A DNA stretch of 64,000 nucleotides, from the NCBI GenBank assembly GCA_028691795.1, contig JAQUYQ010000002.1, forward strand, positions 16,456 to 80,455, in the 5' to 3' direction. Under the pieces are notes generated by a model. It did no database searches and was not told the DNA's origin. It was given only the letters and a program-made list of their open reading frames with translations. Source of the stretch: Herbinix sp. GTDB lineage: Bacteria; Bacillota; Clostridia; Lachnospirales; Lachnospiraceae. The position numbers and the translations under genes are program-made. Within the stretch, counting starts at the first letter, position 1. Every line of letters begins with the position of its first letter. This document shows, piece after piece, positions 54,683-63,803 of the stretch.

Positions 54683-55732
54683 ATGAGCCAATCACAAACA
54701 GAAAAGAAGCGAAGCAAAAATGCTCTCATAATGACCTTATTAAAAGGTAGAACATTGATTGTATTAGTAATTTTAATAATATACTTTGGCTTAGCAAGCC
54801 CAACATTTTTAACAGCAGGTAGTTTGCTTTTAATTGCAAAGCATGTTGCTTTATACGGAATACTTGGTATTGGTATGACTTATGTTATTATAACGGGAGG
54901 TATTGACCTTTCCGTTGGATCTATTGTAGGTCTTTCTGGTATCGTAGCTGGCGGACTCATTAATGAAGGTTTAACACTTAACATGTTTGGGGTTACAATA
55001 TATTTCAGCATTCCTACGATTGTTCTTATTGCAATGTTATGTGGTGCATTAATCGGGTTCATTAATGGATGGATTATAACAAAATTTAATGTAGCTCCTT
55101 TTATTGCAACTTTAGGTATGATGTATATGGCTCGTGGATTTGCTATGCTTCGATCCAAGGGTGCTACCTTTTCCAGTATTACCGGTAAACCGGGACTTGG
55201 AAATACGGGTATTGAATTCTTTGGTAGAAATGTTGGAGGAATACCAGTTGGTGCTATTATACTTTTAATTATTGCTTTAATAGCAGGCATCATATTAAAG
55301 AAAACACCTTTTGGATGGCATATCTTAGCAATCGGTGGCAATCAGAAGGCTGCAAAATTATCCGGTGTTAAAGTAGATAAAGCAAAGCTTTTAGTATACA
55401 TGTTTTCAGGTGTATGTGCAGCAATTGTTGGTATTATTACTGCCTCCCAATTAGTAGCAGCTCATCCGGCTTCCGGTGAAACCTGGGAAATGAATGCAAT
55501 CGCGGCAACCGTACTTGGCGGAACATCCATGTCAGGTGGTGTTGGTACAATTGGCGGAACCATTATCGGTGCATTTGTAATTGGTGTAATTAATGATGGT
55601 CTGGTTATGTTAGGCGTATCAGAGTTTTGGCAGATGGTTATCAAAGGTGTTGTAATTATTTTAGCCGTAATTATTGACCAATTCCAACGTAATCTTCAAG
55701 CAAAAATTGCATTACAGGCACGTGAAAGCTAG
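54683..55732 (+). CDS. RbsC-type sugar importer permease
   Basis: 349 residues with about 9-10 membrane helices. GMTYVIITGGIDLSVGSIVG, ATVLGGTSMSGGVGTIGGT and the AIGGNQKAAKLSGV loop are family signatures. It completes the importer. A GGAG-type site precedes the ATG. Two hairpins follow before rbsD. Confidence 0.93.
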   Translation: MSQSQTEKKRSKNALIMTLLKGRTLIVLVILIIYFGLASPTFLTAGSLLLIAKHVALYGILGIGMTYVIITGGIDLSVGSIVGLSGIVAGGLINEGLTLNMFGVTIYFSIPTIVLIAMLCGALIGFINGWIITKFNVAPFIATLGMMYMARGFAMLRSKGATFSSITGKPGLGNTGIEFFGRNVGGIPVGAIILLIIALIAGIILKKTPFGWHILAIGGNQKAAKLSGVKVDKAKLLVYMFSGVCAAIVGIITASQLVAAHPASGETWEMNAIAATVLGGTSMSGGVGTIGGTIIGAFVIGVINDGLVMLGVSEFWQMVIKGVVIILAVIIDQFQRNLQAKIALQARES

Positions 55733-55781
55733 AAGGAGACATTAGAGCAGTTACAAAATATAACGATAAATCAATTTTTGA

Positions 55782-55822
55782 GAGTATCACCCCTACCATA
55801 AGATAAGGTAGGGGCAATACTC
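55782..55822 (+). terminator. Hairpin between the permease and rbsD genes
   Basis: GAGTAT-CA-CCCCTACC pairs with GGTAGGGG-CA-ATACTC, with matching internal CA pairs unpaired. No T-run, so it may weaken rather than stop transcription into rbsD-rbsK. Confidence 0.5.
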
Positions 55823-55897
55823 TTGAGAAATTATTTGATGTTGTGGCATACTAATGTAAAAGGAGAGAAGTATGAAGGAGAAGCATCTTCATACAGG

Positions 55898-55945
55898 AAG
55901 AACTTCAAAATGAAATTCAGTGGAATTTCATTTTGCACTTCTTCT
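55898..55945 (+). terminator. Second hairpin before rbsD
   Basis: CAAAATGAAATT at 55906-55917 and AATTTCATTTTG at 55924-55935 pair perfectly around CAGTGG, with more pairing outside. A pyrimidine-rich CTTCTTCTTAATATT follows. Confidence 0.5.
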
Positions 55946-55976
55946 TAATATTATTTGAGATGTGGAAGGTGGTAAA

Positions 55977-56378
55977 ATGAAAAAACGAGGTATTATTAAT
56001 GCACAACTGGCTGGCTATATCGCAGCACTTGGTCATAAAGATTTATTTTTAATTGGGGATGCGGGATTACCCATTCCGGCTGGAGTTCCGATTGTTGACC
56101 TGGCATTATGTGGTGGAGTACCAACCTTTGAACAGGTTTTAGATGCTGTAATGGATGAAACGGTAGTAGAATATTATTACCTTGCAGAAGAAATTGTAGA
56201 AAAGAATGATCGGTTATTAAAATACATTAAAGAGACATTAACGGATACCGAATATAAGATGATACCGCATAATGATTTCAAAGATATGACGAAGAATGTT
56301 AAATTTGCAATTCGTACAGGTGAATTCACACCCTATCCCAATATCATTTTAAGAGCTGGAGTAGCATTTCTGGCATAG
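55977..56378 (+). CDS. rbsD: D-ribose pyranase
   Basis: About 133 residues from ATG 55977. RbsD interconverts pyranose and furanose forms of ribose. MKKRGIINAQLAGYIAALGHKD is the family start, with the catalytic His in GHKD. IVDLALCGGVPTFEQVL and YPNIILRAGVAF are also typical. It is near full length. It lies upstream of rbsK and after two hairpins, so it may be a loosely attached part of the sugar operon. Confidence 0.9.
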   Translation: MKKRGIINAQLAGYIAALGHKDLFLIGDAGLPIPAGVPIVDLALCGGVPTFEQVLDAVMDETVVEYYYLAEEIVEKNDRLLKYIKETLTDTEYKMIPHNDFKDMTKNVKFAIRTGEFTPYPNIILRAGVAFLA

Positions 56379-56436
56379 GTTGGGGGAGGTCTATTACGGT
56401 TCGGTTATTTATACTAGTAGAAGGGTTTGGTACAAA

Positions 56437-57333
56437 ATGAAGATACTTAATATGGGTTCTTTAAATTATGATTATGTTTATTCTGTAAATCATATCGTAA
56501 AACCGGGAGAGACCATTTTGTCAAAAAAGATGGAAATCTTCTGCGGAGGTAAGGGACTAAATCAGTCTGTTGCCTTGGCAAGAGCCGGTGAGAAAGTGTA
56601 TCATGCTGGCATGATTGGTATGGATGGAGATTTTCTTCTAAAGACCTGCAGTGATAATAAAATTGATATCAGCTTTATTAAAACCATTGAGGGTAAAAGT
56701 GGGCATACCATAATTCAGGTGGATGATGATGGGCAAAACTGTATCCTGCTTTATGGTGGAAGTAATCAAAGTTTTACGACGGATTTTATTGATGGTGTTC
56801 TGGACTCTTTTGATAAGGGTGATTGGATTTTGTTACAGAATGAAGTAAATCATTTAAATTACATTATTGATCTCGCATATGATAAAGGCATTAAAATAGC
56901 ATTAAATCCATCCCCTTTTAACCAATCAATTAAAGAATGTGATTTAACCAAAGTTTCTCTTTTCTTGTTAAATGAGATTGAAGGAGAGCAAATCACCGGA
57001 AAATCTGATACAAAAGAGATTCTGAAGGTAATGGCAGAACAATATAAAGAAGCGCAGATCGTGTTGACACTAGGATCCGAAGGAGTAATCTACAAGGATA
57101 AGACAACACAGTGTACCCATGGAGTCTATAAAGTGAATGTAGTTGATACTACAGCAGCAGGTGATACCTTTACCGGTTACTTTATCTGTGCAATGCTACA
57201 CGGACGGCCGATAATGGAAGTACTTGAATTATCCTCGAAGGCGTCTGCAATCGCTGTTTCAAGAGCTGGCGCAACTACTTCCATTCCTTATTGGAATGAA
57301 GTTGAAAATGCAGAGCTGGAATTAAGGAATTAA
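56437..57333 (+). CDS. rbsK: PfkB-family kinase, ribokinase
   Basis: About 298 residues from ATG 56437. GGKGLNQSVALARAG and TTAAGDTFTGYFICAM are the two PfkB signatures, the second with the catalytic Asp. KPGETILS is typical of ribokinases. With RbsD it would turn imported ribose into ribose 5-phosphate for the pentose pathway. The ribosome site (AAGGG, 11 bases off) is weak, which may keep expression low. A bidirectional terminator follows. Confidence 0.88.
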   Translation: MKILNMGSLNYDYVYSVNHIVKPGETILSKKMEIFCGGKGLNQSVALARAGEKVYHAGMIGMDGDFLLKTCSDNKIDISFIKTIEGKSGHTIIQVDDDGQNCILLYGGSNQSFTTDFIDGVLDSFDKGDWILLQNEVNHLNYIIDLAYDKGIKIALNPSPFNQSIKECDLTKVSLFLLNEIEGEQITGKSDTKEILKVMAEQYKEAQIVLTLGSEGVIYKDKTTQCTHGVYKVNVVDTTAAGDTFTGYFICAMLHGRPIMEVLELSSKASAIAVSRAGATTSIPYWNEVENAELELRN

Positions 57334-57338
57334 AAATT

Positions 57339-57404
57339 ATAAAAGCCAAAACATTGAATGGGGTCACATCAGTCATTCAAGAGTTTTGGCTTTTATCAGT
57401 TTTT
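57339..57404. terminator. Bidirectional terminator between rbsK and the DUF4234 gene
   Basis: ATAAAAGCCAAAAC at 57339-57352 is exactly complementary to 57383-57396. The A-rich and T-rich ends allow termination from both sides. Confidence 0.75.
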
Positions 57405-57415
57405 ATAATTTATAA

Positions 57416-57841
57416 TTAATAATTGTTATAAGGTGGTTGTTGATATTGACCGCCGTAGAATTGCTGATTATAACGATCAGCTAAAACATTCATATTTTTA
57501 ACAAGTATGTATTGAGCATAGTAAAAACCAAACCCACAAAGTAGACTACCAAAAAGCATCCATAATAAAACAGTAGTACCGTTTTCAGTGAAATTGATAC
57601 CGTAGCGGGGTGCATTTTCCTGTAAACGGTTACCAAGACCATAATACCATACCCAGCCATAAATTCCACAGGTAACTATGGATAATAAAATTACAATTAT
57701 GTAGTTTTGTGTAATCTTTCCGTCACCATTACATACCGTGTTCATATCGTCAGAGTAGTTATACCAGAAGATAATTCCATATATTCCACAGGTGACAATG
57801 GATAACAATAACATTGTTATAAAACTTCGTTGCTTGATCAT
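57416..57841 (-). CDS. DUF4234-like membrane protein
   Basis: 141 residues with three to four membrane segments. The repeated phrase LLSIVTCGIYG (about 12-22 and 52-62) is the hallmark of DUF4234. The Gln/Tyr/Pro-rich tail (QYQQPPYNNY) is likely disordered. It overlaps the end of the DUF2752 gene by 4 bases. Function unknown. Confidence 0.8.
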   Translation of the reverse strand: MIKQRSFITMLLLSIVTCGIYGIIFWYNYSDDMNTVCNGDGKITQNYIIVILLSIVTCGIYGWVWYYGLGNRLQENAPRYGINFTENGTTVLLWMLFGSLLCGFGFYYAQYILVKNMNVLADRYNQQFYGGQYQQPPYNNY

Positions 57842-58314
57842 TTAAAACCTCCCACACTAATTTGATGTAATAATTTTAGCACTATTCCTTCGTGAATGTC
57901 AATCTCTACCACATTGTTCTGTGTAAAAAATAGTCGAATAACATAAGCAATTAGAAACACCAAAATGATTATAAACCAGGCAGGTTTATAAAAACTAGGC
58001 TTCATGAAAGGCTCAAATAAAAATAAAAATAACATAATAGGAGACAGGAAAAATAGAGGATGAAAATAAAAAGCATCATCAAAATTCAATCGCAGTACAG
58101 AAAAAACTGCTCTTGTCATACCACAGCCTGGGCAGGAGATTCCGGTTATAAATTTGATAGGACAGCCTATATGTAATAAGGAAAGTAGCAGATAAATAAT
58201 AAATAGATAGAAGCATAATTTTAAACGGTCTTTTAAGATGAAATAACGTCTATCGTTACTGTAGCCGGCACGTAGTTTATAAAACGGTATTTTATTCCTT
58301 AAGTTAATGCTCAT
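57838..58314 (-). CDS. DUF2752-family membrane protein
   Basis: 158 residues with three to four membrane segments and the DUF2752 signature CPGCGMTRA (about 63-71), which has two cysteines that could bind a metal or form a disulfide. It is upstream of and translationally coupled to the DUF4234 gene, so the two probably form one unit. Function unknown. Confidence 0.8.
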   Translation of the reverse strand: MSINLRNKIPFYKLRAGYSNDRRYFILKDRLKLCFYLFIIYLLLSLLHIGCPIKFITGISCPGCGMTRAVFSVLRLNFDDAFYFHPLFFLSPIMLFLFLFEPFMKPSFYKPAWFIIILVFLIAYVIRLFFTQNNVVEIDIHEGIVLKLLHQISVGGFK

Positions 58315-58480
58315 AGAGATCCTCTGTTATAATTATATTTATAAATATCATACAATATGAAAAGTTATAAAACAATATATAATTGCTTCAATCCGATGAT
58401 TCTATTATAAGTATAATTACAAAGAAGTCATATTTATTAACAAAAAAGGACGAATTTAGGCAATAAACTACATGAAATTC

Positions 58481-58509
58481 TTGACACTTTTTAATCGATA
58501 CCGTATCAT
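58481..58509 (+). promoter_or_regulatory. Sigma-A promoter of the HD-GYP gene
   Basis: TTGACA at 58481-58486 and TATCAT at 58504-58509, spaced 17 bases, about 40 bases before the ATG. Confidence 0.75.
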
Positions 58510-58550
58510 AAAGGTAGTTGTTATAATGACTTGATTGATAGGAGAGTATA

Positions 58551-59627
58551 ATGAGGCTGGTTTCGTTGTCAATGCTTAAGCCGGATATGATATTGGCAAA
58601 ATCAATATATTATAGAGAATGTTTGTTGCTTAAGGAAGGTCAAACTGAGTTGGGACGGTTTGTCGGCAGCTTGAAAAATTTGGGTATTGATTGTGTGTAT
58701 GTAGAGGATTCTAAAAGTGATGGTATTGAAATACCTGATGCAATTACAGAAGAGACAAGAGTATCCTGTAAACGGATTCTTCGTAAAACCATAGATGACT
58801 TCGAAAATAGAACGGTAATAGATTTGACAGATATGTCGGAGACTATTCACAGTATCATTGATGATATTTTTGCTAATGAAGATATGCAGGTAAGTTTAAA
58901 TGATATCAGTGCATCTGATGAATATACATTTTCACATTGCGTCAGCTCTACTGTTTATTCTCTTTTAATAGCAAAACAGTTAGGATATAGTAGACCTATG
59001 ATGGAGAAATTGGCGGCAGGGGCATTATTCCATGACATTGGTAAAATTCTCTTAGATAAAAAGATTTTAAATAAAGAAGGCAAATTAGATATAGATGAAT
59101 TTGAGCACATAAGGCTTCATACTACCTTAGGATATGAAACTCTTAAGAAATGTGTAAGCCTGACAGAGCTTTCACGAATTGTTGCCTTGTATCACCATGA
59201 AAGAATGGATGGTTCGGGTTACCCCACGGGAGTCAAGGCAGGTGAGCTTCATGAATTTACCAGAATAGTTGCAGTTGCAGATACGTATGATGCATTAGTA
59301 TCTGACCGGTGCTATCGAAGGAAGTGGAGTTCAAATCAAACAGTAAACTATTTGATAGAGCATGCAGGAACTAAATTTGATACAAAGATTGTATCTGTTT
59401 TTATTAAACAGATTGCTATTTTCCCAAATGGTTCTCTGGTCCGTCTTTCGGATAATAGTACGGGTATTGTAAAGGAACAGAATAAAAACTTCCCATTGAG
59501 ACCTATTATTCGTATCATAACGGATCCAAACGGGCAAGATGTTACGCCTCATGAAGTTGATCTAATGAAAATACTATCTATGACAATTATTGAATCAGAA
59601 ATTGAGATGAATGGTGATTTACCATAA
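58551..59627 (+). CDS. HD-GYP domain phosphodiesterase
   Basis: 358 residues. The N-terminal region (about 1-115, starting SLSMLKPDMILAKSIY) is the usual partner domain. The HD-GYP domain (about 125-300) has FHDIGK (H161-D162) and the extended motif HHERMDGSGYP at 215-225, so the enzyme should cut cyclic di-GMP (or related dinucleotide). A C-terminal tail (300-358) is unassigned. It ends at a terminator. No GGDEF partner is nearby. Confidence 0.92.
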   Translation: MRLVSLSMLKPDMILAKSIYYRECLLLKEGQTELGRFVGSLKNLGIDCVYVEDSKSDGIEIPDAITEETRVSCKRILRKTIDDFENRTVIDLTDMSETIHSIIDDIFANEDMQVSLNDISASDEYTFSHCVSSTVYSLLIAKQLGYSRPMMEKLAAGALFHDIGKILLDKKILNKEGKLDIDEFEHIRLHTTLGYETLKKCVSLTELSRIVALYHHERMDGSGYPTGVKAGELHEFTRIVAVADTYDALVSDRCYRRKWSSNQTVNYLIEHAGTKFDTKIVSVFIKQIAIFPNGSLVRLSDNSTGIVKEQNKNFPLRPIIRIITDPNGQDVTPHEVDLMKILSMTIIESEIEMNGDLP

Positions 59628-59640
59628 ATGATACGGCTTA

Positions 59641-59669
59641 ACGGATTCTTAGGAATCCGTATTTTTTTA
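59641..59669 (+). terminator. Terminator of the HD-GYP gene
   Basis: ACGGATTC and GAATCCGT form an 8-base stem with a 4-base loop, followed by ATTTTTTTAT. Confidence 0.85.
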
Positions 59670-59696
59670 TTCTTAGGAAATTACGTCCTATGAAAT

Positions 59697-59746
59697 AAAA
59701 AGCTGTTGCTACATTAACGTATCAGTTAATGTAGCAACAGCTTTTT
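59697..59746 (-). terminator. Terminator of the ECF S-component gene
   Basis: AGCTGTTGCTACATTAAC and its exact complement form an 18-base stem with a 6-base loop, extended by A/T pairs. On the minus strand it follows the gene at 59765 and ends in TTTTT. Confidence 0.85.
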
Positions 59747-59764
59747 AATTACCGTATATTAGAA

Positions 59765-60325
59765 CTATCTTGCTTTAACTCTAATCTTTGCATTCGCAGG
59801 TATACTGATGACATGCTGTATTGGTTTCCATACTAATACTGCAATAGCAAAATCACATAAGCTGTGAATGAATGTTCCCAAACCAACAAGGCCAACAACA
59901 GATATCAGATAACTGGTGGTTACGGTTCCTGTAAAATAAAAGAGACTGGATACGAAAACCTCAGCTATAGCATGAACTACTGAAATTAGAATAGCAAAGG
60001 GGATCATAGTTTTTAAGGAAAGCAGGATATTTGGGTTTTTCTTTAATATTAATGCACCAAGCGTTACAAAAATAACATGGGTTAAAGCCCTTAGAACTAC
60101 GACAGGCGGAAAAGGACCTAGTAAAAAGCCGAAACTTGTTACCAAAGCTACAGAGATACCTACCACCGGTGAGATAAACATTGCAATCATAACGGCTACA
60201 TGGCTGGCTAAGGTAAAGGATGCCGGTTCTATAATGATTTTAAACGGAGAGTACATGGGAATAATGATTCCGATTGAACTGAGCATTGCGGCAGTGATCA
60301 TTGTTTTTACTTTGTTTGAAGTCAT
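59765..60325 (-). CDS. ECF transporter S component, vitamin type (niacin-like?)
   Basis: 186 residues with six hydrophobic segments, typical of energy-coupling-factor S proteins. SFTLASHVAVMIAMFISP and FGFLLGPFPPVVVLRA resemble the niacin component NiaX in texture, but the ligand is not certain. Such proteins use a shared EcfAAT module encoded elsewhere. It has a strong private promoter with an overlapping palindrome, so expression is probably repressed by a vitamin-responsive regulator. Confidence 0.75.
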   Translation of the reverse strand: MTSNKVKTMITAAMLSSIGIIIPMYSPFKIIIEPASFTLASHVAVMIAMFISPVVGISVALVTSFGFLLGPFPPVVVLRALTHVIFVTLGALILKKNPNILLSLKTMIPFAILISVVHAIAEVFVSSLFYFTGTVTTSYLISVVGLVGLGTFIHSLCDFAIAVLVWKPIQHVISIPANAKIRVKAR

Positions 60326-60375
60326 ATATTATTTCCCTTCCCTTTTTGTTAGATTTGTTGTATAAGACATGATAA

Positions 60376-60421
60376 CTGTCTTGACAGCTGTAATTATATC
60401 TGACCATACAACAGATGTCAA
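60376..60421 (-). promoter_or_regulatory. Consensus promoter and operator of the S-component gene
   Basis: On the minus strand TTGACA (60421-60416) and TATAAT (60398-60393) are spaced 17 bases, matching consensus exactly. The inverted repeat CTGTC-TT-GACAG (60376-60387) covers the expected start point near 60386, with an overlapping ACAGCTGT. This suits a repressor site, perhaps NiaR-like. Confidence 0.75.
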
Positions 60422-60792
60422 CAGGCGAAATGAGTAAAAATTACTTTCAGTAATAACAGAACAATCAAATCTAGCAAAGGAAGAATTTTTTGCTATAAAA
60501 TGCTTTTGACTATAAGCGATCCAATAAAGATAATAATGGAAAAGAACGAAATAATTTATATTTAAATAAGTAATAATTGAATAAAATTTTTAAAAGCTAT
60601 ATAATTAATTAAGAATATTTATTTAGGAAAAATTAAAAAATTATCAGTTGATTTCGTTATGGGATAGGGGATACCATTACAAAATAAAGGATAATTTTTA
60701 TTTAAGAATGACTATAATGTATGTTGAAAATTTGGAAGTACATATCTTCAATATTAGATAGGAAGCAACATAATTAGGTGGGAGGACATTAT
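60422..60792. other. AT-rich gap before the zinc-ribbon gene
   Basis: About 370 bases with no supported gene or clear promoter pair. The ribosome site GGGAGG precedes the gene at 60793. Confidence 0.4.
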
Positions 60793-62244
60793 ATGATATG
60801 TAAAGGTTGCGGAAAAGAAATATCAGAAAATCAATTTTTTTGTCCGAGTTGCGGACATAAAAATGAAGTATCGAATGGAGTAAAGAACACGAAACGGTGT
60901 ATAAAATGTGCCAAAGAGTTTCCGGAGGAACGATTTTATTGTGATGTATGTGGAGGCGATTTAGCGCCAATTATGCCGGCACAAGAACCGGTCCCTAATC
61001 AAGGAGTACCAACTCAGGGGTATAATACACCATATTCAGCACAAACAAATCAAGTACCTCCTTACCAGACGCCTCCTAGACAAGTGCCGCCTTATCAAGT
61101 GCCTCCGAATCAGGTGCCTCCAAATCGCATGCCTCAGAATATGGTACCTCCAATGGCTCCTTATCAGTCCAATGCTCAACAGAAAAATAAGGCACTGTTA
61201 CCAATACTTTTAGGAGTTGCAGGACTATTTGTAATTATTGTTGGATTTTTTATTGTTTCCAAAGTTTTAGTTGAATTAAATTCTTCTGGGGATTTGGGAT
61301 CTTACCAAACAACCGATAATAGTGATAATGATTCAAATACAGAAGAGGATACCAGTACCTACTCTGCTAATGATGGAACCTACGATAGTACTACCGATGC
61401 AACCACTGATGATACGTCGGGAGATTATATTTATACGGATCTATACTCCTATACGGAACTGCCGGATGTATATAGTTTAGATTCAGATACCCGCTTTTCC
61501 TATTATAATAATTCCTCCTATGATGGTATTTCGACCTATGTATTTCAACTAAATGATACATCGTTATCAGAATCAGATTTTTATACAGCAGTAGATGATT
61601 ACTGTACCTTATTAGTTAATAATAATAGTTTTTACTATGAGGAAGAATTTACGAATGAGCAATACAATGAAACAGGAGATTTGACGGAATATCTATCCAG
61701 AGATAATGTTTGCGTTAGTGTTACAGCATCAGTTGAAGATACCGGATATTATGCATATGTATCAATTTTTCCCTTAAATGATTCTACAGAGAGCATAACC
61801 TTTAAAAATTATACTACTTACATTGATGGAAGGGATAACCAGTACTTTGACGAAGGAACAGAAGTTATCATGGATAATGGTATGGCATTTTACCTAAATG
61901 ATGTTGTTGTAACGGATATGGGTGACGGTAGTGCAGTACTTGATGCATATGTAGATTTGGCAACTATCAATTCAGAAAGGTATTTTTATCCAGACGATTT
62001 AATTGTATTGCCAAAGGATAGTTATGGTAATATACTTTCCGATGCCTGCCTGGTAGAATATATTACAGATGGTGATGGATATAGCGTAACTACACCGTTT
62101 TTATTAGATACTGAGTATTATAACAGCTATAAAGTATCCTTTGTTGTTCCATCAGGTACGACCACCTTCTCTATCTATGGCACTAATATAACAGAAGATT
62201 CTTATGCCGGACCAATATATTATATCGATATGCAACTTGAATAA
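60793..62244 (+). CDS. Double zinc-ribbon single-pass membrane protein
   Basis: About 483 residues from ATG 60793 (GGGAGG ahead). Two zinc ribbons at the start (CKGCGKEISENQFFCPSCG at about 3-21 and CIKCAKEFPEERFYCDVCG at about 36-54) are followed by a Pro/Gln-rich linker of PP.QVPP repeats, one membrane helix at about 135-158 and a long outer region rich in Ser, Thr, Asp and Tyr, ending in beta-rich sequence (DUF5067-like in texture). The ribbons would lie inside the cell. Function unknown. Confidence 0.75.
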   Translation: MICKGCGKEISENQFFCPSCGHKNEVSNGVKNTKRCIKCAKEFPEERFYCDVCGGDLAPIMPAQEPVPNQGVPTQGYNTPYSAQTNQVPPYQTPPRQVPPYQVPPNQVPPNRMPQNMVPPMAPYQSNAQQKNKALLPILLGVAGLFVIIVGFFIVSKVLVELNSSGDLGSYQTTDNSDNDSNTEEDTSTYSANDGTYDSTTDATTDDTSGDYIYTDLYSYTELPDVYSLDSDTRFSYYNNSSYDGISTYVFQLNDTSLSESDFYTAVDDYCTLLVNNNSFYYEEEFTNEQYNETGDLTEYLSRDNVCVSVTASVEDTGYYAYVSIFPLNDSTESITFKNYTTYIDGRDNQYFDEGTEVIMDNGMAFYLNDVVVTDMGDGSAVLDAYVDLATINSERYFYPDDLIVLPKDSYGNILSDACLVEYITDGDGYSVTTPFLLDTEYYNSYKVSFVVPSGTTTFSIYGTNITEDSYAGPIYYIDMQLE

Positions 62245-62328
62245 ATAAAAGAGGGGCTGCTTAAGTGAGTGCAAATGTTTGATAAAAGAAATATTATAAT
62301 TAATATAATCGCATGAAAAGGAAATACT

Positions 62329-63168
62329 ATGATAATACATAATCAAAATTTTGATATTATGCAGATTGCCGATTCCGGACAATGCTTTCGCATGAATTAT
62401 ATAGAGAATAAGGATAAAAAGGTAAAGTATGGACTAGTGGCTTACGGCAGATATCTGGAGCTGACGCAGCTTGACCCTGATACAGTGGAATTTAGCTGCT
62501 CCGAAGAGGAATTTTATCAGATTTGGGAGGAGTACTTCGATTTAAAATACGATTATGGTAAAATAGTAAATGGATTGATAAATGGAGAAGATCCCTTCCT
62601 TAAGGAGGCAGCCCTTTACGGAAAGGGAATAAGAATTTTAAAGCAGGAACCTTTCGAGGCAGCAATCAGCTTCATTATCTCGCAGAATAAAAATATACCG
62701 GCAATAAAAAATTGCATAGAAGGAATTTGCAGACGCTATGGAGAACAAAAGGAGAACAAAGAATGTGGCAGAATAGACTATGTAACTTTTCCTACGGCCG
62801 AAGTTCTGGGACAGGCTGTTAAGGAAGATCTGAGAGCATTAAAAACCGGATATCGGGATGAGTATATATTAAAGGCAGCTCAAGCGGTTAAAACCGGAGA
62901 ACTAGACTTAGAAAACCTGAAGCAGTGTAGTTTTGAAGAGGCAGTAAAAACCTTGAAAGGAATACATGGGATCGGGGAGAAAGTAGCAAATTGCATCTCA
63001 CTATACGGACTTCATCATATTGAAGGATTCCCGGTGGATGTATGGATACAGAAAGTTTTAAAGGAAATTTATAATAATCAGTTTGACAAGGATAAATACA
63101 AAGGATATTCGGGAATTGTACAACAGTATATGTTTTATTATATGAGACATTTGAAGAGTGCCTCTTAA
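62329..63168 (+). CDS. 8-oxoguanine DNA glycosylase (OGG1 type)
   Basis: 279 residues. The N-terminal OGG domain has FDIMQIADSGQCFRM. A helix-hairpin-helix domain follows with GIHGIGEKVANCISLYGL and PVDVW. The catalytic Lys218 and Asp237 have the same 19-residue spacing as Lys249/Asp268 of human OGG1. It removes 8-oxoguanine from DNA and has associated lyase activity. This suits a strict anaerobe that still meets oxygen. It stands alone, with an AAAGGAAAT-type ribosome site. Confidence 0.92.
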   Translation: MIIHNQNFDIMQIADSGQCFRMNYIENKDKKVKYGLVAYGRYLELTQLDPDTVEFSCSEEEFYQIWEEYFDLKYDYGKIVNGLINGEDPFLKEAALYGKGIRILKQEPFEAAISFIISQNKNIPAIKNCIEGICRRYGEQKENKECGRIDYVTFPTAEVLGQAVKEDLRALKTGYRDEYILKAAQAVKTGELDLENLKQCSFEEAVKTLKGIHGIGEKVANCISLYGLHHIEGFPVDVWIQKVLKEIYNNQFDKDKYKGYSGIVQQYMFYYMRHLKSAS

Positions 63169-63241
63169 AAACAAAAAATTAAAAATGGTAAGCTTTTCTA
63201 ATAAGAAAAAGAGCATAACGAACGGTTGCTTCGGAGAAAAT

Positions 63242-63277
63242 AATTTAGAGAAACATTTCTCTCAATTTATTTTTTTA
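63242..63277 (+). terminator. Terminator after the glycosylase gene
   Basis: AATTTAGAGAAA pairs with TTTCTCTCAATT (one mismatch, 2-base apex), then ATTTTTTTATT. It lies 20 bases before the next gene start. Confidence 0.65.
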
Positions 63278-63296
63278 TTACGAAAGGCGGACAAAT

Positions 63297-63665
63297 ATGA
63301 GTATAAATAGAGATAATGAAGAATTTAAAAGAGAGCGCAGAGTGGATCATTTGGTAAACTTAGTGGAAAAGCAGACACGTACGGAGCGCCATCTGGAAGA
63401 ACATTCCGACATTTCATCTTCACCCGACAATATTGAACATGCAAAACAGGTCAATGAGGAACGCCAATCAGAAATAAATAATTTGAAAAACATTCTTGCT
63501 CATGGAGAAAATTACAATAATAATTATAAGGAAAATACAGAAAAGCGTCTTCTTTTTACAGAAGGGTATTTAAATCACAACGCCGAGCATATGGATAACC
63601 AGTCATTTAAAAATGCAAAAGAAAAACAGGAACACAGAAAAGATCAGTTGGACCAAATGAAATAA
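63297..63665 (+). CDS. Small hydrophilic protein of unknown function, 122 residues
   Basis: Highly charged, with many Glu, Lys, Asn, Arg and His and no hydrophobic segment. Likely helical or partly disordered (RVDHLVNLVEKQTRTERHLEE, KEKQEHRKDQLDQMK). The AAAGGCGG ribosome site and neat terminators before and after support a real gene. The make-up resembles small stress or spore proteins, but no family is recognised. Confidence 0.7.
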   Translation: MSINRDNEEFKRERRVDHLVNLVEKQTRTERHLEEHSDISSSPDNIEHAKQVNEERQSEINNLKNILAHGENYNNNYKENTEKRLLFTEGYLNHNAEHMDNQSFKNAKEKQEHRKDQLDQMK

Positions 63666-63680
63666 ATCAATACCATATAA

Positions 63681-63722
63681 CAATGAGGCTGCTGCAATAT
63701 CTAAATAGCAACAGCCTCATTG
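63681..63722. terminator. Bidirectional terminator
   Basis: CAATGAGGCTG and CAGCCTCATTG pair perfectly, with the sequence able to end transcription from the small protein gene and from the thioesterase gene on the other strand. Confidence 0.7.
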
Positions 63723-63803
63723 CTTTATATATTCACTTTCATTTATGATTTAACGAATCTATTTCTAGCCTATTACATCGCAAAAACGGTCATAATCTAA
63801 AGA

